Shown in pieces: positions 1 to 9,612 of a DNA stretch of 64,000 nucleotides. The notes under the pieces are model-generated. The model was given only the letters and a program-made list of their open reading frames with translations. It had not been told where the DNA came from and searched no databases. A program made the position numbers and the translations under genes. Origin of the DNA: Streptomyces sp. YIM 130001. GTDB lineage: Bacteria > Actinomycetota > Actinomycetes > Streptomycetales > Streptomycetaceae. Location of the stretch: NCBI RefSeq assembly GCF_003574445.1, contig NZ_KZ984563.1, positions 62,001 through 126,000 on the forward strand. Direction: 5' to 3'. Position 1 is the first letter of the stretch; the number at the start of each line of letters is the position of its first letter.

Positions 1-689
1 GAGCGCACCGAGCCGTCCGCCTCGCGGGCCCGCGCCACCGTCGCCTCACAGTCGTCCACGGCAAAGTACGGCAGCCAGTGCGAGGGGCCGCCGGCCTCCA
101 CCGGATCGTCCCCCTTGGCGACGATCCCGCCGAACATGCCCTCGGGGCCCGATCCCACCGGAAGCACCGTGACGTAACTGCTGCTCCCCATCGGCACGTC
201 GAAGGTGTCCAGGCCCACCGCCGAGTAGAAGGCCGTGGCCGCGGCGACGTCGTCGGTGTAGAGCTCGGCCCAGTTCAGCGAGCCCGTCTCGTCGACCTTC
301 TCCAGGCCCGGCAGGGTGCCGGGGCGCCAGACGTTGAAAGCCGCCCCCTGCGGGTCCGCCAGGATGCCCATGCGCCCGAGGTCGGCGACGTCCATCGGCT
401 CCATGAGTGAGGAACCCCCGGCGTCCTGCACCGCCTTGATGGCGGCGTCCACGTCCGGCGTGCAGAAGTAGACGGACCACGTAGGGGCGGCCATGTCGGC
501 GCCGACGGACATCCCGCCGGCCACCGTCCTGCCGTCGGAGGTGAACGTGCCGTACCCGCCGAACTCCGCGGGCCCCGGCGTGAACTCCCAGCCGAGGACC
601 GCGCCGTAGAACTCTGCGGCTGCCTCGATGTCCGGAGCGCAGTAATCGGTCCAGTTCAGCGAACCGGTGACGAAACGGGTCGTGAGCAT
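1..689 (-). CDS. VOC (glyoxalase/bleomycin-resistance) family protein, two-module, C-terminus off window
   Basis: This is a cytoplasmic protein of two tandem vicinal-oxygen-chelate modules. It has no fixed catalytic role; the fold serves dioxygenases, isomerases and drug-binding proteins. About 229 codons are visible and the stop lies beyond base 1. The first module opens near residue 8 with SLNWTDYCAPDIEAAAEFY and the second near residue 130 with SLNWAELYTDDVAAATAFY; this duplicated pattern is typical of Streptomyces two-domain VOC proteins of about 260 residues, so only the last few dozen residues should be missing. The ATG at 689 has AAGGAG six bases upstream, which fixes the start. It diverges from the GH64 gene across a 250-bp gap. 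Substrate unknown; family call firm. Confidence 0.85.
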   Translation of the reverse strand, partial: MLTTRFVTGSLNWTDYCAPDIEAAAEFYGAVLGWEFTPGPAEFGGYGTFTSDGRTVAGGMSVGADMAAPTWSVYFCTPDVDAAIKAVQDAGGSSLMEPMDVADLGRMGILADPQGAAFNVWRPGTLPGLEKVDETGSLNWAELYTDDVAAATAFYSAVGLDTFDVPMGSSSYVTVLPVGSGPEGMFGGIVAKGDDPVEAGGPSHWLPYFAVDDCEATVARAREADGSVR

Positions 690-815
690 GATCGGCTCCT
701 TGAATGAGTCCCGTTGTCCCTTTCCACCCGAGTCTTCCACCGGCGACCGACAAGCGCCGCCCGTGGCCGTCCGAGGGGAGATCGGCAAGATTCATTTTGT
801 GAAGACGGTAACTTT

Positions 816-831
816 CTGAGAGCGCTCTCAG
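816..831. promoter_or_regulatory. LacI-type operator upstream of the GH64 gene
   Basis: CTGAGAGCGCTCTCAG is a perfect 16-bp palindrome with the central CG pair and TGAGAGCGCTC arms typical of LacI/GalR-family operators in actinomycetes. It lies about 110 bp before the GH64 start. A near copy sits in front of the lacI gene at 3462-3477. I infer repression of the glucanase by that regulator. Confidence 0.7.
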
Positions 832-939
832 TCACAACTCTTGACGCCGGAGACGACGCCCGCAACATTGATAACCCGCAGGGCGCCTCCCCCCAACTAC
901 CGCACGCCCCTGTGTCCCCCACACTTCAGGAGTGTCTCA

Positions 940-2166
940 GTGATATCGCGCCGAATGTTCCTCACCGCGGCGGTCGGCACCACCGCGGCCCTGACGTACC
1001 CCGTCTGGGGCACCGCCCTCGCCCCCAAGGCGAACGCGGCTCCCGAGACCTGCGAAATCGCCCTGGAGAACAAGTCGTTGGAAGGCACGGTGCACGCCTA
1101 CGTCACCGGTCACGAGCTGAGCTCGGACGCCTGGGTGCTGCTCAAGGCCGACGGCAGCGTCTACAAGCCCGCGGACGTGTCCGAGCCCGAGACGCCGCTG
1201 CCCGAGGACTGCGCGATCCCGCTCGGCGGCCCGGGCTCCGAGCCGGTGGTCCTGACGCTGCCTCAGATGTACGGCGCCCGCGTCTACTTCGTGCGCGACG
1301 ACAAGCTCGACTTCTTCCTCAACCCGGGCCCGTCGCTCGTGGAGCCCGCGTTCTCCACGCCCGAGGACCCCAACTACGGCCGCGTCTGGTCGTTCGCCGA
1401 ATTCACGTTCAACACCGAGCAGTTGTACTCCAACATCAGCTACGTGGACCTGGTGACATCGTTGCCCATCGGGATCACGCTCAAGGGCGACGAGGAGCAC
1501 ACCGTGGCCCCGCTGCCGGACGGCGCGGTGGACAAGATCGCGTCCGACCTGGTGGCGCAGGCCGAGAAGGACGGCCAGCCCTGGGACAAGCTCGTCATCC
1601 GCGGTGACGGCGACAGCGTCCTGCGGGTCATCTCGCCGCAGAACGCGATGGCGCCGTTCTTCGGCACGCCCGACGAGATGCCCTTCCGCGACGTGTTCGC
1701 GGACTACATCGACGAGGTGTGGGAGAAGTACCGTTCGACCGATCTCAAGATCGACCTGCAGGGCGGACGCGGTGTGCTCACCGGACGGGTCGAGGGCGAC
1801 ACCCTGACCTTCGAGGGCGGACACACCTTCTCCAAGCCGGAGTCGAAGGACATCTTCACCTGCAACCACGGTCCGTTCGCCAACAACCCGGACGACCCCG
1901 ACGACAAGAAGGGCCTGCTCGCCCGGGTCGCGGCCGGCTTCAACCGCAGCATCATGCTGACCCACCCGGAGCAGCCGAACGGCGCCACCGCCGACGACTA
2001 CTACGGCGAAGCGGTGACCAACCACTACTCGCGTGTGGTGCACGCCAACTCCCCGATCGGCTACGCCTTCCCGTACGACGACGTACGGCCGGACGGCGAG
2101 CCGGACGAGTCGGGCGCCGCACACGACGGCAACCCGCAGCGCTTCACGGTGTCCGCCGGGTCCTGA
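940..2166 (+). CDS. Secreted GH64 endo-beta-1,3-glucanase (laminaripentaose-producing type)
   Basis: The product hydrolyses beta-1,3-glucan such as laminarin, curdlan or fungal wall glucan outside the cell. It has 408 residues from a GTG at 940; CAGGAG lies about 7 bases upstream and the protein then opens with MISRRMFLTAAVG, a twin-arginine signal with a likely cleavage after AKANA-like residues near 36. A TTG further upstream at 841 is possible but has no ribosome site. The GH64 catalytic pair is visible: Glu154 in SFAEFTFN and Asp170 in SYVDLVTSLPIG, 16 residues apart as in the Streptomyces matensis enzyme. Later family motifs include CNHGPFANN, AAGFNRSIML and NHYSRVVH. No carbohydrate-binding module follows. 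A palindromic LacI-type operator precedes it and a terminator follows. Confidence 0.92.
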   Translation: MISRRMFLTAAVGTTAALTYPVWGTALAPKANAAPETCEIALENKSLEGTVHAYVTGHELSSDAWVLLKADGSVYKPADVSEPETPLPEDCAIPLGGPGSEPVVLTLPQMYGARVYFVRDDKLDFFLNPGPSLVEPAFSTPEDPNYGRVWSFAEFTFNTEQLYSNISYVDLVTSLPIGITLKGDEEHTVAPLPDGAVDKIASDLVAQAEKDGQPWDKLVIRGDGDSVLRVISPQNAMAPFFGTPDEMPFRDVFADYIDEVWEKYRSTDLKIDLQGGRGVLTGRVEGDTLTFEGGHTFSKPESKDIFTCNHGPFANNPDDPDDKKGLLARVAAGFNRSIMLTHPEQPNGATADDYYGEAVTNHYSRVVHANSPIGYAFPYDDVRPDGEPDESGAAHDGNPQRFTVSAGS

Positions 2167-2218
2167 TCCCCCTGGGTCCCGGGATCACCCTCCCGGGTCT
2201 CCGGCACGCTCCGTGAGC

Positions 2219-2254
2219 ACGGGCCTCGGCCACCCTCCTCAGGCCGGGGCCCGT
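2219..2254. terminator. Bidirectional hairpin between GH64 and lacI genes
   Basis: ACGGGCCTCGGCC pairs with GGCCGGGGCCCGT over 13 positions with one G-T wobble, around a 10-base loop. It lies between two converging genes and can serve both. Confidence 0.6.
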
Positions 2255-2303
2255 ACCGCTGCCCGGACGCAGGCAGACGTGCGGGCGGGCCCGGTGGCAG
2301 GGC

Positions 2304-3377
<1,074 letters not shown>

Positions 3378-3461
3378 CGAAACGCTCCTCGACGGCGGTC
3401 GGCGGCCGGTACGGCCCGCCGCAGCTCAGGATAGCCACCGGGGGCGCAGACTCACCCGTCG

Positions 3462-3477
3462 CTGAGAGCGCTTTCTG
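3462..3477. promoter_or_regulatory. LacI-type operator upstream of lacI
   Basis: CTGAGAGCGCTTTCTG matches the GH64 operator at 816-831 in 14 of 16 positions, with the central AGCGCT intact. It sits in the 156-bp gap between the laccase stop and the lacI start, upstream of lacI on its own strand, and suggests autoregulation. Confidence 0.6.
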
Positions 3478-3533
3478 GATCTGTGCGGCCGCCCGCGCGG
3501 GGCAGCCACCCCGGTGGCGGCCCCGCGCGGCCC

Positions 3534-4598
3534 TCAGTGGTGGCCCGCGTGCCCTTCCGCCGCCTTCTCGCCCGGTTCCGCGCCGCCCTGCGCGCCCTTC
3601 CCCGACTTGTCCGACTTCGCGCCGTGGCCGCCGTGGTCCCCGTGCCCGGGCACGGTGCCGTCCGGCTTGGCCACCAGGAGGAACCCGGCCATGCCCATGT
3701 CGGAGTGGCTCTGCACGTGGCAGTGGTACATCCAGGCGCCGGCGCCGACCCCCTCCCCCGCGATGATCTGCAGACCGAAGGTGTCGGCGGGTCCGGTGAT
3801 CTTGTTGTCGATCACCGGGGACGTGTCGTCGGGGCCGGCCAGGATGCCGGTGCGGTTGTCGGCCCAGCGGTGACCGTGGATGTGGAACGTGTGGTAGTAC
3901 TCACCGTGCGTGATCACGATCATCTCGACGCGGTCCTCGACGGTGACCTCGAAGTCGGGCCCCTTGTCGAGGTTGTTGATCGTCATGTCGTTGAACACGA
4001 TGGTGAACGTCTTGTCGGGCAGCGGGTCCCCGTCGCGTCGTACGACCAGCGGGCCGTAGAGGCCCTTGCGGAGTCCGCCCGTGCCGTGGTCGGTGCCGAC
4101 GACGTGGTCGTGGTAGTTCCAGTACCCGGCGCTGCCCGCACGCCAGGTGCCGTCCTTGCGCTTGCCCGGGGCGTGGGTGCGCCACGTGTAGGTGCGGGTC
4201 TCGCCGGGTTCGACGTGGCTGTTGTTGTGCCGGGTGCCGTCGCTGGTGATCTCGTAGTCCACCCCGTGCGGGTGGAGGCTCGCGGCGACCTTGGAGGTGT
4301 TCTCCACCTCGATGTGCAGGGTGTCGCCCTCCACCATTTCGATCAGCGGCCCGGGGATGGTGGCCTTGCCCTTCTCCAGGCCGTAGCCCATCTGACCGTC
4401 GGGGAGGTCCTCGACGTACAGCTTGAGGTGCCGGTCCTCCTTGGCTGCGACGGCCTTCTTCGGCGCCTTGCCGTCCTCGGCGACGGACTCCGTCGGGAAC
4501 GCGGCTGACATCGATGTCAGCCCCGTAGCCGCGACCGCTCCCCCGGCGAAGAGCCGCCGGTTGAAGCTCCGCCTGCCGATGCCACCCGCTTCACGCAT
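3534..4598 (-). CDS. Two-domain (small) laccase, multicopper oxidase, Tat-exported
   Basis: The product oxidises phenolic or other one-electron donors and reduces oxygen to water outside the cell. It has 354 residues from ATG 4598, with GGGAG seven bases upstream; a GTG at 4613 is less likely. RRSFNRRLFAGG near residue 9 is a twin-arginine signal. All copper motifs are visible: HPHG (around 110), HDH in YWNYHDHVVGTDHG (around 160), HTFHIHGH (around 240) and HCHVQSHSDMGM (around 295). Length, two cupredoxin domains and motifs match Streptomyces SLAC enzymes, which act as trimers. The tail is rich in Gly, His and Lys and ends GHAGHH, possibly a metal-binding extension. It diverges from the ThuA/dehydrogenase operon, which includes another copper protein. 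Confidence 0.93.
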   Translation of the reverse strand: MREAGGIGRRSFNRRLFAGGAVAATGLTSMSAAFPTESVAEDGKAPKKAVAAKEDRHLKLYVEDLPDGQMGYGLEKGKATIPGPLIEMVEGDTLHIEVENTSKVAASLHPHGVDYEITSDGTRHNNSHVEPGETRTYTWRTHAPGKRKDGTWRAGSAGYWNYHDHVVGTDHGTGGLRKGLYGPLVVRRDGDPLPDKTFTIVFNDMTINNLDKGPDFEVTVEDRVEMIVITHGEYYHTFHIHGHRWADNRTGILAGPDDTSPVIDNKITGPADTFGLQIIAGEGVGAGAWMYHCHVQSHSDMGMAGFLLVAKPDGTVPGHGDHGGHGAKSDKSGKGAQGGAEPGEKAAEGHAGHH

Positions 4599-4716
4599 CA
4601 CCGAACTCCCCACATCTGTACGGAGATTGACAGGGGCAGCATGGACCTAAGGCTCCCCAGGGACACCACACCGTAGCGGCGCGGGCGTGGTTTATCCACA
4701 CTCAGGACAAAGTTCG

Positions 4717-4735
4717 AGGTATTCCGGTCATACCT
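4717..4735. promoter_or_regulatory. Inverted repeat in the divergent laccase / ThuA-dehydrogenase promoter region
   Basis: AGGTAT and ATACCT form a perfect 6-bp inverted repeat around a 7-base spacer, about 70 bp before the ThuA-dehydrogenase start and 120 bp before the laccase start. It is placed to control both divergent units. No regulator can be named from the sequence. Confidence 0.35.
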
Positions 4736-4807
4736 ATTGGCGAGCCACGAAAAGAGGTCTAGCTTCCTTGGCGCCGTTGCTGTATCCGACGAGGGGTGGG
4801 TGAACAC

Positions 4808-7312
4808 ATGCGGCTGACACCGCATCAAAAGCCCTTGGCACCACAAGGGTTGAGCAGATCCAGACGCAGAGCACGACGAGCCCTTGGCGCAGGACTGCTG
4901 GCCGGGGCGGTGACCGCGGGAATGCTCGCCACTTCACCCGCCACCGCCCGTCCGTATCCCGATGCGCCTGAGACAACGATGTCCATCCAGTCCCCGCCCG
5001 GCGGGGACAACGTGCGGGTGCTGGTCTTCCACGGCTCCGCGAACGAGGAATCGCCGGTGGTCAACGCCGGTATCGAGGCGGTCGAGAAGATCGGCCGGTC
5101 CGGCCCCGCGGGCCAGCGGTTCACCATCACCGCGACCGACGACGCCTCTGTCTTCACCGACGACACCCGCCTGAGCCGCTTCAACGCCGTCGTGTTCCTC
5201 ACGGGCGCCGGTGATGTGCTGGACGGCCAGCAGGAGTTGGGCCTGGAGGCGTACATGGAGGCCGGTGGCGGCTTCCTCGGTCTGCACGATGCCGCCCGCA
5301 CCGAGCCGTACTCGGACTGGTACACCGGTCTGATCGGGGCCCGCCCGACCGCGGGCAGCGGAGCCACCGCCCAGCGCGCCACCGTCGAACTCGGTGACCG
5401 GCAGCACCCGGCGACCAAGGAGCTGCCACTGGAGTGGAAGCGCCCCGACAAATGGCTCAACTGGGAGAAGAATCCCTCGGGTTCGGTGCACACCGTGGCC
5501 CGCGTACGGGAGACCACGTACAAGCCCGGTGAGGGTGCGAACGGCGCCGACCACCCGGTCTCCTGGTGCCGGGACTACGACGGCGGACGTTCCTTCTACA
5601 CCGGCATGGGCGGCACCGCCGACTCCTACGCCGAGGCCGACTTCCGCGACCACCTGCGTGGCGCGCTGCTGTGGACGACCCGTCTGGTGCGGGCCGACTG
5701 CAAGGCGGCCATCGACTCCAACTACAAGGCCGAGCGTCTCACCGAGCCCAACAAGCCCGGCGAGAACGACCAGATCGGCGAGCCGCACGGCCTGGTCACG
5801 GCCCCCGACGGCCGCGTCCTGTACATCGGCCGCGGCGGCGCGGACGCCTCCCAGCCCGTGGTCACCGACTGGGACGACCCGGACATCGGCAAGGGCAAGG
5901 GCGAGATCCACGTCTACGACCCGAAGACCAAGAAGACCACGCTCGCCGGAGCACTCACCGTCTTCGGCAACAAGGGCGGCGGCGACGAACTCGTCAAGGT
6001 CGAGGAGGGGTTGCTCGGTATCGAGCTCGACCCGGACTTCGAGTCGAACGGCTGGGTGTACCTGCACTACACGCCGCACTCCCAGATCGACCGCGACAAG
6101 CACATGGCCGAACGCCGGGTCTCCCGCTTCACGTTCGACCTGGAGACGAACAAGCTGGCCACCGACAGCGAGAAGGTCCTGCTGAAGTGGCCGGTCCAGA
6201 TCCACAGCTGCTGCCACGCGGGCGGCGGCCTGGCCTGGGACTCGAAGGACAACCTGTACATCGCGACGGGCGACAACAACTCCAGCCAGTTCAGCGACGG
6301 TTACTCGGGCAACAACCCGGAGCCGAACTTCAAGGGCGTCTCCTTCGCCGACGCGCGGCGCACCGCCGGCAACACCAACAACCTCAACGGCAAGATCCTG
6401 CGGATCCACCCGGAGGACGACGGCACCTACACGCTGCCGGAGGGCAACCTCTTCACCGGTGAGGAACCGGACGAGGGCGGCGGCAAGACCCGCGGCGAGA
6501 TCTACGTGATGGGGGTACGCAACCCGGCGCGCATCTCGATCGACAAGGCGACCGACACGCTGTACGCGGGCTGGGTCGGTCCCGACGCCGCTGAACCGTC
6601 GACGACTTGGGGCCCGGCGAAGTACGACACGTTCGCCGCGATCACCGAGCCGGGCAACCACGGCTGGCCGTACTGCATGGGCAACAAGCAGCCCTACCGC
6701 GACCGGAACCTGCCGGATCCGACCAAGCCGCTCGACTGGTACGACTGCGACGCCCCCAAGAACGAGTCGCCGAACAACGACGGTCTGGTCAAGATCCCGC
6801 CGGTCACCAGCAACACCATCTGGTACTCCCCCGCCGGCGGCGGCCCGGACTTCCCGCGCGACGAGAACGGCGTCCCGTCCTACAAGGAGGACGAGCAGAA
6901 GTTCCTGCTGCCGTGGCTCAAGGGCGGCGGCCAGGCCGCGATGAACGGGCCCGTGTACCGCTACGACGCCGACAGCACCAGCGAGGACAAGTGGCCCTCG
7001 TACTGGGACGGCAAGTGGTTCGTCGGCGACTTCTACGACACCGACCAGCCGCGGCACGCGGTGCTCACCGATCCCAAGACCGTGGGCAAGGGCGGCGTGC
7101 CCGTGCACGCGGAGTCCCTGAAGAAGATCGTCCCCATCGGCGACGAGGGCATCAAGAACCTGATGGACTGGAAGTTCGCTCCCGACGGTTCGCTCTACGT
7201 CCTCGACTACGGGCGCGGCTTCTTCACCTCGGACGCCAAGTCCGCGCTGTGGCGCGTGAAGTACGAGGGCGGCGGGGCCACACCGAAGGCCGACTGGCTG
7301 GCGAGGGGCTGA
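4808..7312 (+). CDS. Secreted ThuA domain / PQQ-type glucose-sorbosone dehydrogenase fusion
   Basis: An 834-residue exported protein. After a basic N-terminus and a signal segment (ALGAGLLAGAVTAGMLATSP, ending near residue 45) comes a ThuA-like domain from about 60 to 300 (VRVLVFHGSANEESP, GGGFLGLHDAARTEPYSDWY). A beta-propeller of the glucose/sorbosone dehydrogenase family runs from about 320 to the end (HSCCHAGGGLAWDSKDNLYI, GDNNSSQFSDGYSGNN, GNHGWPYC). Family knowledge: such propellers oxidise sugars with PQQ, and ThuA proteins occur in sugar and 3-keto-sugar metabolism. ATG 4808 was chosen; an in-frame GTG lies at 4796. The stop is one base before the next ATG, so the cupredoxin/DUF1080 gene is translationally coupled. 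Substrate unknown. Confidence 0.85.
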   Translation: MRLTPHQKPLAPQGLSRSRRRARRALGAGLLAGAVTAGMLATSPATARPYPDAPETTMSIQSPPGGDNVRVLVFHGSANEESPVVNAGIEAVEKIGRSGPAGQRFTITATDDASVFTDDTRLSRFNAVVFLTGAGDVLDGQQELGLEAYMEAGGGFLGLHDAARTEPYSDWYTGLIGARPTAGSGATAQRATVELGDRQHPATKELPLEWKRPDKWLNWEKNPSGSVHTVARVRETTYKPGEGANGADHPVSWCRDYDGGRSFYTGMGGTADSYAEADFRDHLRGALLWTTRLVRADCKAAIDSNYKAERLTEPNKPGENDQIGEPHGLVTAPDGRVLYIGRGGADASQPVVTDWDDPDIGKGKGEIHVYDPKTKKTTLAGALTVFGNKGGGDELVKVEEGLLGIELDPDFESNGWVYLHYTPHSQIDRDKHMAERRVSRFTFDLETNKLATDSEKVLLKWPVQIHSCCHAGGGLAWDSKDNLYIATGDNNSSQFSDGYSGNNPEPNFKGVSFADARRTAGNTNNLNGKILRIHPEDDGTYTLPEGNLFTGEEPDEGGGKTRGEIYVMGVRNPARISIDKATDTLYAGWVGPDAAEPSTTWGPAKYDTFAAITEPGNHGWPYCMGNKQPYRDRNLPDPTKPLDWYDCDAPKNESPNNDGLVKIPPVTSNTIWYSPAGGGPDFPRDENGVPSYKEDEQKFLLPWLKGGGQAAMNGPVYRYDADSTSEDKWPSYWDGKWFVGDFYDTDQPRHAVLTDPKTVGKGGVPVHAESLKKIVPIGDEGIKNLMDWKFAPDGSLYVLDYGRGFFTSDAKSALWRVKYEGGGATPKADWLARG

Positions 7313-7313
7313 C

Positions 7314-9545
7314 ATGAGACACAGACACACCGGCAATCGGCCGTGGCAGATCCTGGCGACCGCGTTCCTGCTGCTCGTCGGACTGCTCGCGCCGGCCGCG
7401 TTCGGCCAGGACGTGCCCGAGGCGGGTCAGTCGGGTGGCGGAAAGGCCGCGGCGGAGCAGACGCTCAACTGGACCGCGGGCGACCCGATCGACAAGTACC
7501 TGTCGGCGCCGACCACGGCGGTCGCGGGTCCGACGACGATCGTCTTCGAGAACAGCGAGGCGACCGGCAACACGACGAGCATGCCGCACACGCTGACGTT
7601 CGACACGTCCAATCCGGACTACAACAACGACGTCACGTTGAACCTGCTCGCCAACCCCTCGGACGCCGAGGGCGGCAAGCACACCGCCGAGGTCACCCTG
7701 ACGCCGGGCACGTACCGCTACCACTGCACGATCCCGGGTCACGGCACGATGGAGGGCACCCTCGAGGTCACCGAGGGCGGCGGCGAGGACACCACCGCCC
7801 CCGAGACCGACGCGAAGGTGGACGGGACGCAGAACGCCGACGGCGACTATGTCGGCCAGGCCACCGTCACCGTCACGGCGACGGACGAGAGCGGCGGCTC
7901 CGGCGTCGAGAAGACCGAGTACGCGATCGGCGACGACGGCGAGTGGCAGCCGTACACGGACCCGGTGGTCGTCGATCAGGTCGGCGCCCACAAGATCCGG
8001 TACAGAGCCACCGACGCGGCGGGCAACACGTCCGAGGAGAAAACCACCGAGTTCAACGTGGTGGCCCCCTCGGGCGACGACACCGACGCACCGGAGACCT
8101 CGGCCACCGTCACGGGCGAGGAGAACGAGGACGGCGCCTACGTCGGCACGGCCACGGTCACCGTGGCGGCCTCCGACGCGGGTTCGGGAGTCAACACCGT
8201 CGAGTACGCGGTCGGTGACGGCGCGTGGCAGCCGTACACCGAGCCGGTGGCCTTCCAGGAGGCCGGGTCCTACACGGTGAAGTATCGCGCCACGGACAAG
8301 GCGGGCAATGCCGCGGAGGCGAAGGAGGTCACCTTCGAGGTGGTCGCCCCGCCGGCCGAGGACAAGACCCCTCCGGAGACCTCGGCGAAGGTCGAGGGCA
8401 CGAAGAACTCGAACGGCGCCTACATCGGCAAGGCCTCGGTGTCGGTCACCGCGACCGATGACGACTCCGGCGTGGACACCATCGAGTACTCGCTCGACGG
8501 TGCGCCCTATGTGGCGTACGACAAGGCCGTCGTCGTGGACCGGATCGGCCGGCACAGCGTGGCCTACCGTGCGACCGACAAGGCGGGCAACACGGCGGAG
8601 GCCGAGTCCGCCGGGTTCACGATCGTCGAGGGCGGTGGCGTGCCCTCGCCCAACTGCCCGGAGTACGACGAGCGGGACACCGTCTTCCTCGGTGAGGTGG
8701 ACAGCGGCGTGCCGAACCGGATGACCAAGTCCCGTTGCACGATCGGCGAGTTGATCGAGGACGAGAAGGACTGGTCCTCGCACGCGCTGTTCCTCAAGCA
8801 CGTGGACGAGGTGCTCGAGGACCTGCTCGACGAGGGTGTGATCGACCAGCGTGAGCGGAAGACCGTGTACCAGGCGGCCAAGACGTCCGGGATCGGCAAG
8901 CCGGGCCAGAACACCGGCTACAAGCCCATCTTCGACGGCACGCAGAAATCGTTCGACAAGTGGCAGCAGGTGGGCGGCGGCAAGTTCGGTCTGAACGAGG
9001 ACGGCTCGATCACCTCCAGCACCGAGGTCGACGGCATGGGCATGCTGTGGTTCCCGGAGCGGAAGTTCGAGGACTTCTCGATCAAGCTGCAGTGGCGGGA
9101 CGACGCTCCCGGCAACGGGAACGCCAACGGCGGTCTGTTCGTCCGCTTCCCGCAGGTCCACGACCACCCGGAGGAGTCACGTCCGGAGTGGGTCGCCATC
9201 AACTACGGCCATGAGATCCAGATGCTCGACCGGCCGGACGGCGACATCTACAAGACCGGTTCGGTCTACGGGTTCGACCGCGTGGGCCTGGCCGGCGCGG
9301 GCGTGACGCCGAAGGGCACCTGGAACGACTACGAGGTCCGGGTGGAGGATCAGCACTACTCGATCTTCCGCAACGGCGAGCTGATCAACGAGTTCGACAA
9401 CACCGGCGGCCAGGTCTTCGAGCCGCCGCGTGACGGCGACCCGGGTACCGACGGGCGGCGCTACGCATCCGGCTATGTCGGCCTTCAGGTGCACGGGGTC
9501 ACCGATGTGATCTCGTACCGCGACATCCGGGTCAAGGAGCTGTAG
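7314..9545 (+). CDS. Secreted cupredoxin / triple OmpL47 / DUF1080 (3-keto-sugar lyase-hydrolase) fusion
   Basis: A 743-residue exported protein with an unusual domain order. The signal peptide (ILATAFLLLVGLLAPAAFG) is followed by a blue-copper domain, residues about 45-155, with His in SMPHTLTF and Cys, His and Met in YHCTIPGHGTM, a full type-1 copper ligand set. Three OmpL47/Ig-like repeats follow (about 160-250, 260-345, 350-440), each starting near APETDAKV or PPETSAKV and ending in YRATDKAGNTAE-like text. A short Cys-containing linker (about 445-525) leads to a C-terminal DUF1080 domain (YKPIFDGTQKSFDKWQQVG to YRDIRVKEL). DUF1080 proteins cleave 3-keto-glycosides. It is coupled to the ThuA/dehydrogenase gene, which suggests oxidation, electron transfer and cleavage outside the cell; that role is inference. 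Confidence 0.85.
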   Translation: MRHRHTGNRPWQILATAFLLLVGLLAPAAFGQDVPEAGQSGGGKAAAEQTLNWTAGDPIDKYLSAPTTAVAGPTTIVFENSEATGNTTSMPHTLTFDTSNPDYNNDVTLNLLANPSDAEGGKHTAEVTLTPGTYRYHCTIPGHGTMEGTLEVTEGGGEDTTAPETDAKVDGTQNADGDYVGQATVTVTATDESGGSGVEKTEYAIGDDGEWQPYTDPVVVDQVGAHKIRYRATDAAGNTSEEKTTEFNVVAPSGDDTDAPETSATVTGEENEDGAYVGTATVTVAASDAGSGVNTVEYAVGDGAWQPYTEPVAFQEAGSYTVKYRATDKAGNAAEAKEVTFEVVAPPAEDKTPPETSAKVEGTKNSNGAYIGKASVSVTATDDDSGVDTIEYSLDGAPYVAYDKAVVVDRIGRHSVAYRATDKAGNTAEAESAGFTIVEGGGVPSPNCPEYDERDTVFLGEVDSGVPNRMTKSRCTIGELIEDEKDWSSHALFLKHVDEVLEDLLDEGVIDQRERKTVYQAAKTSGIGKPGQNTGYKPIFDGTQKSFDKWQQVGGGKFGLNEDGSITSSTEVDGMGMLWFPERKFEDFSIKLQWRDDAPGNGNANGGLFVRFPQVHDHPEESRPEWVAINYGHEIQMLDRPDGDIYKTGSVYGFDRVGLAGAGVTPKGTWNDYEVRVEDQHYSIFRNGELINEFDNTGGQVFEPPRDGDPGTDGRRYASGYVGLQVHGVTDVISYRDIRVKEL

Positions 9546-9567
9546 TCCGGGTGTCCTGATCAAAGCG

Positions 9568-9605
9568 GCGCGCCCTCTGTCCGGTCGACGGTCAGGGGGC
9601 GCGCT
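9568..9605. terminator. Hairpin between the DUF1080-fusion gene and the LigD-polymerase gene
   Basis: GCGCGCCCTCTGTCC pairs with GGTCAGGGGGCGCGC with two weak positions, around a short loop. It lies in the 67-bp gap between converging genes. Confidence 0.5.
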
Positions 9606-9612
9606 CGTGTGT

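Noticed and set aside
46..795. A 249-codon minus-strand frame at the left edge
   Set aside because: It is Arg/Gly-rich and out of frame with the VOC protein, which has two clear modules and a ribosome site.
4934..7336. An 800-codon open frame antisense to the ThuA/dehydrogenase gene
   Set aside because: Val/Arg/Gly/Asp-rich translation with no family motifs; the opposite frame has a signal peptide and clear domains. Long antisense frames are expected at this GC content.
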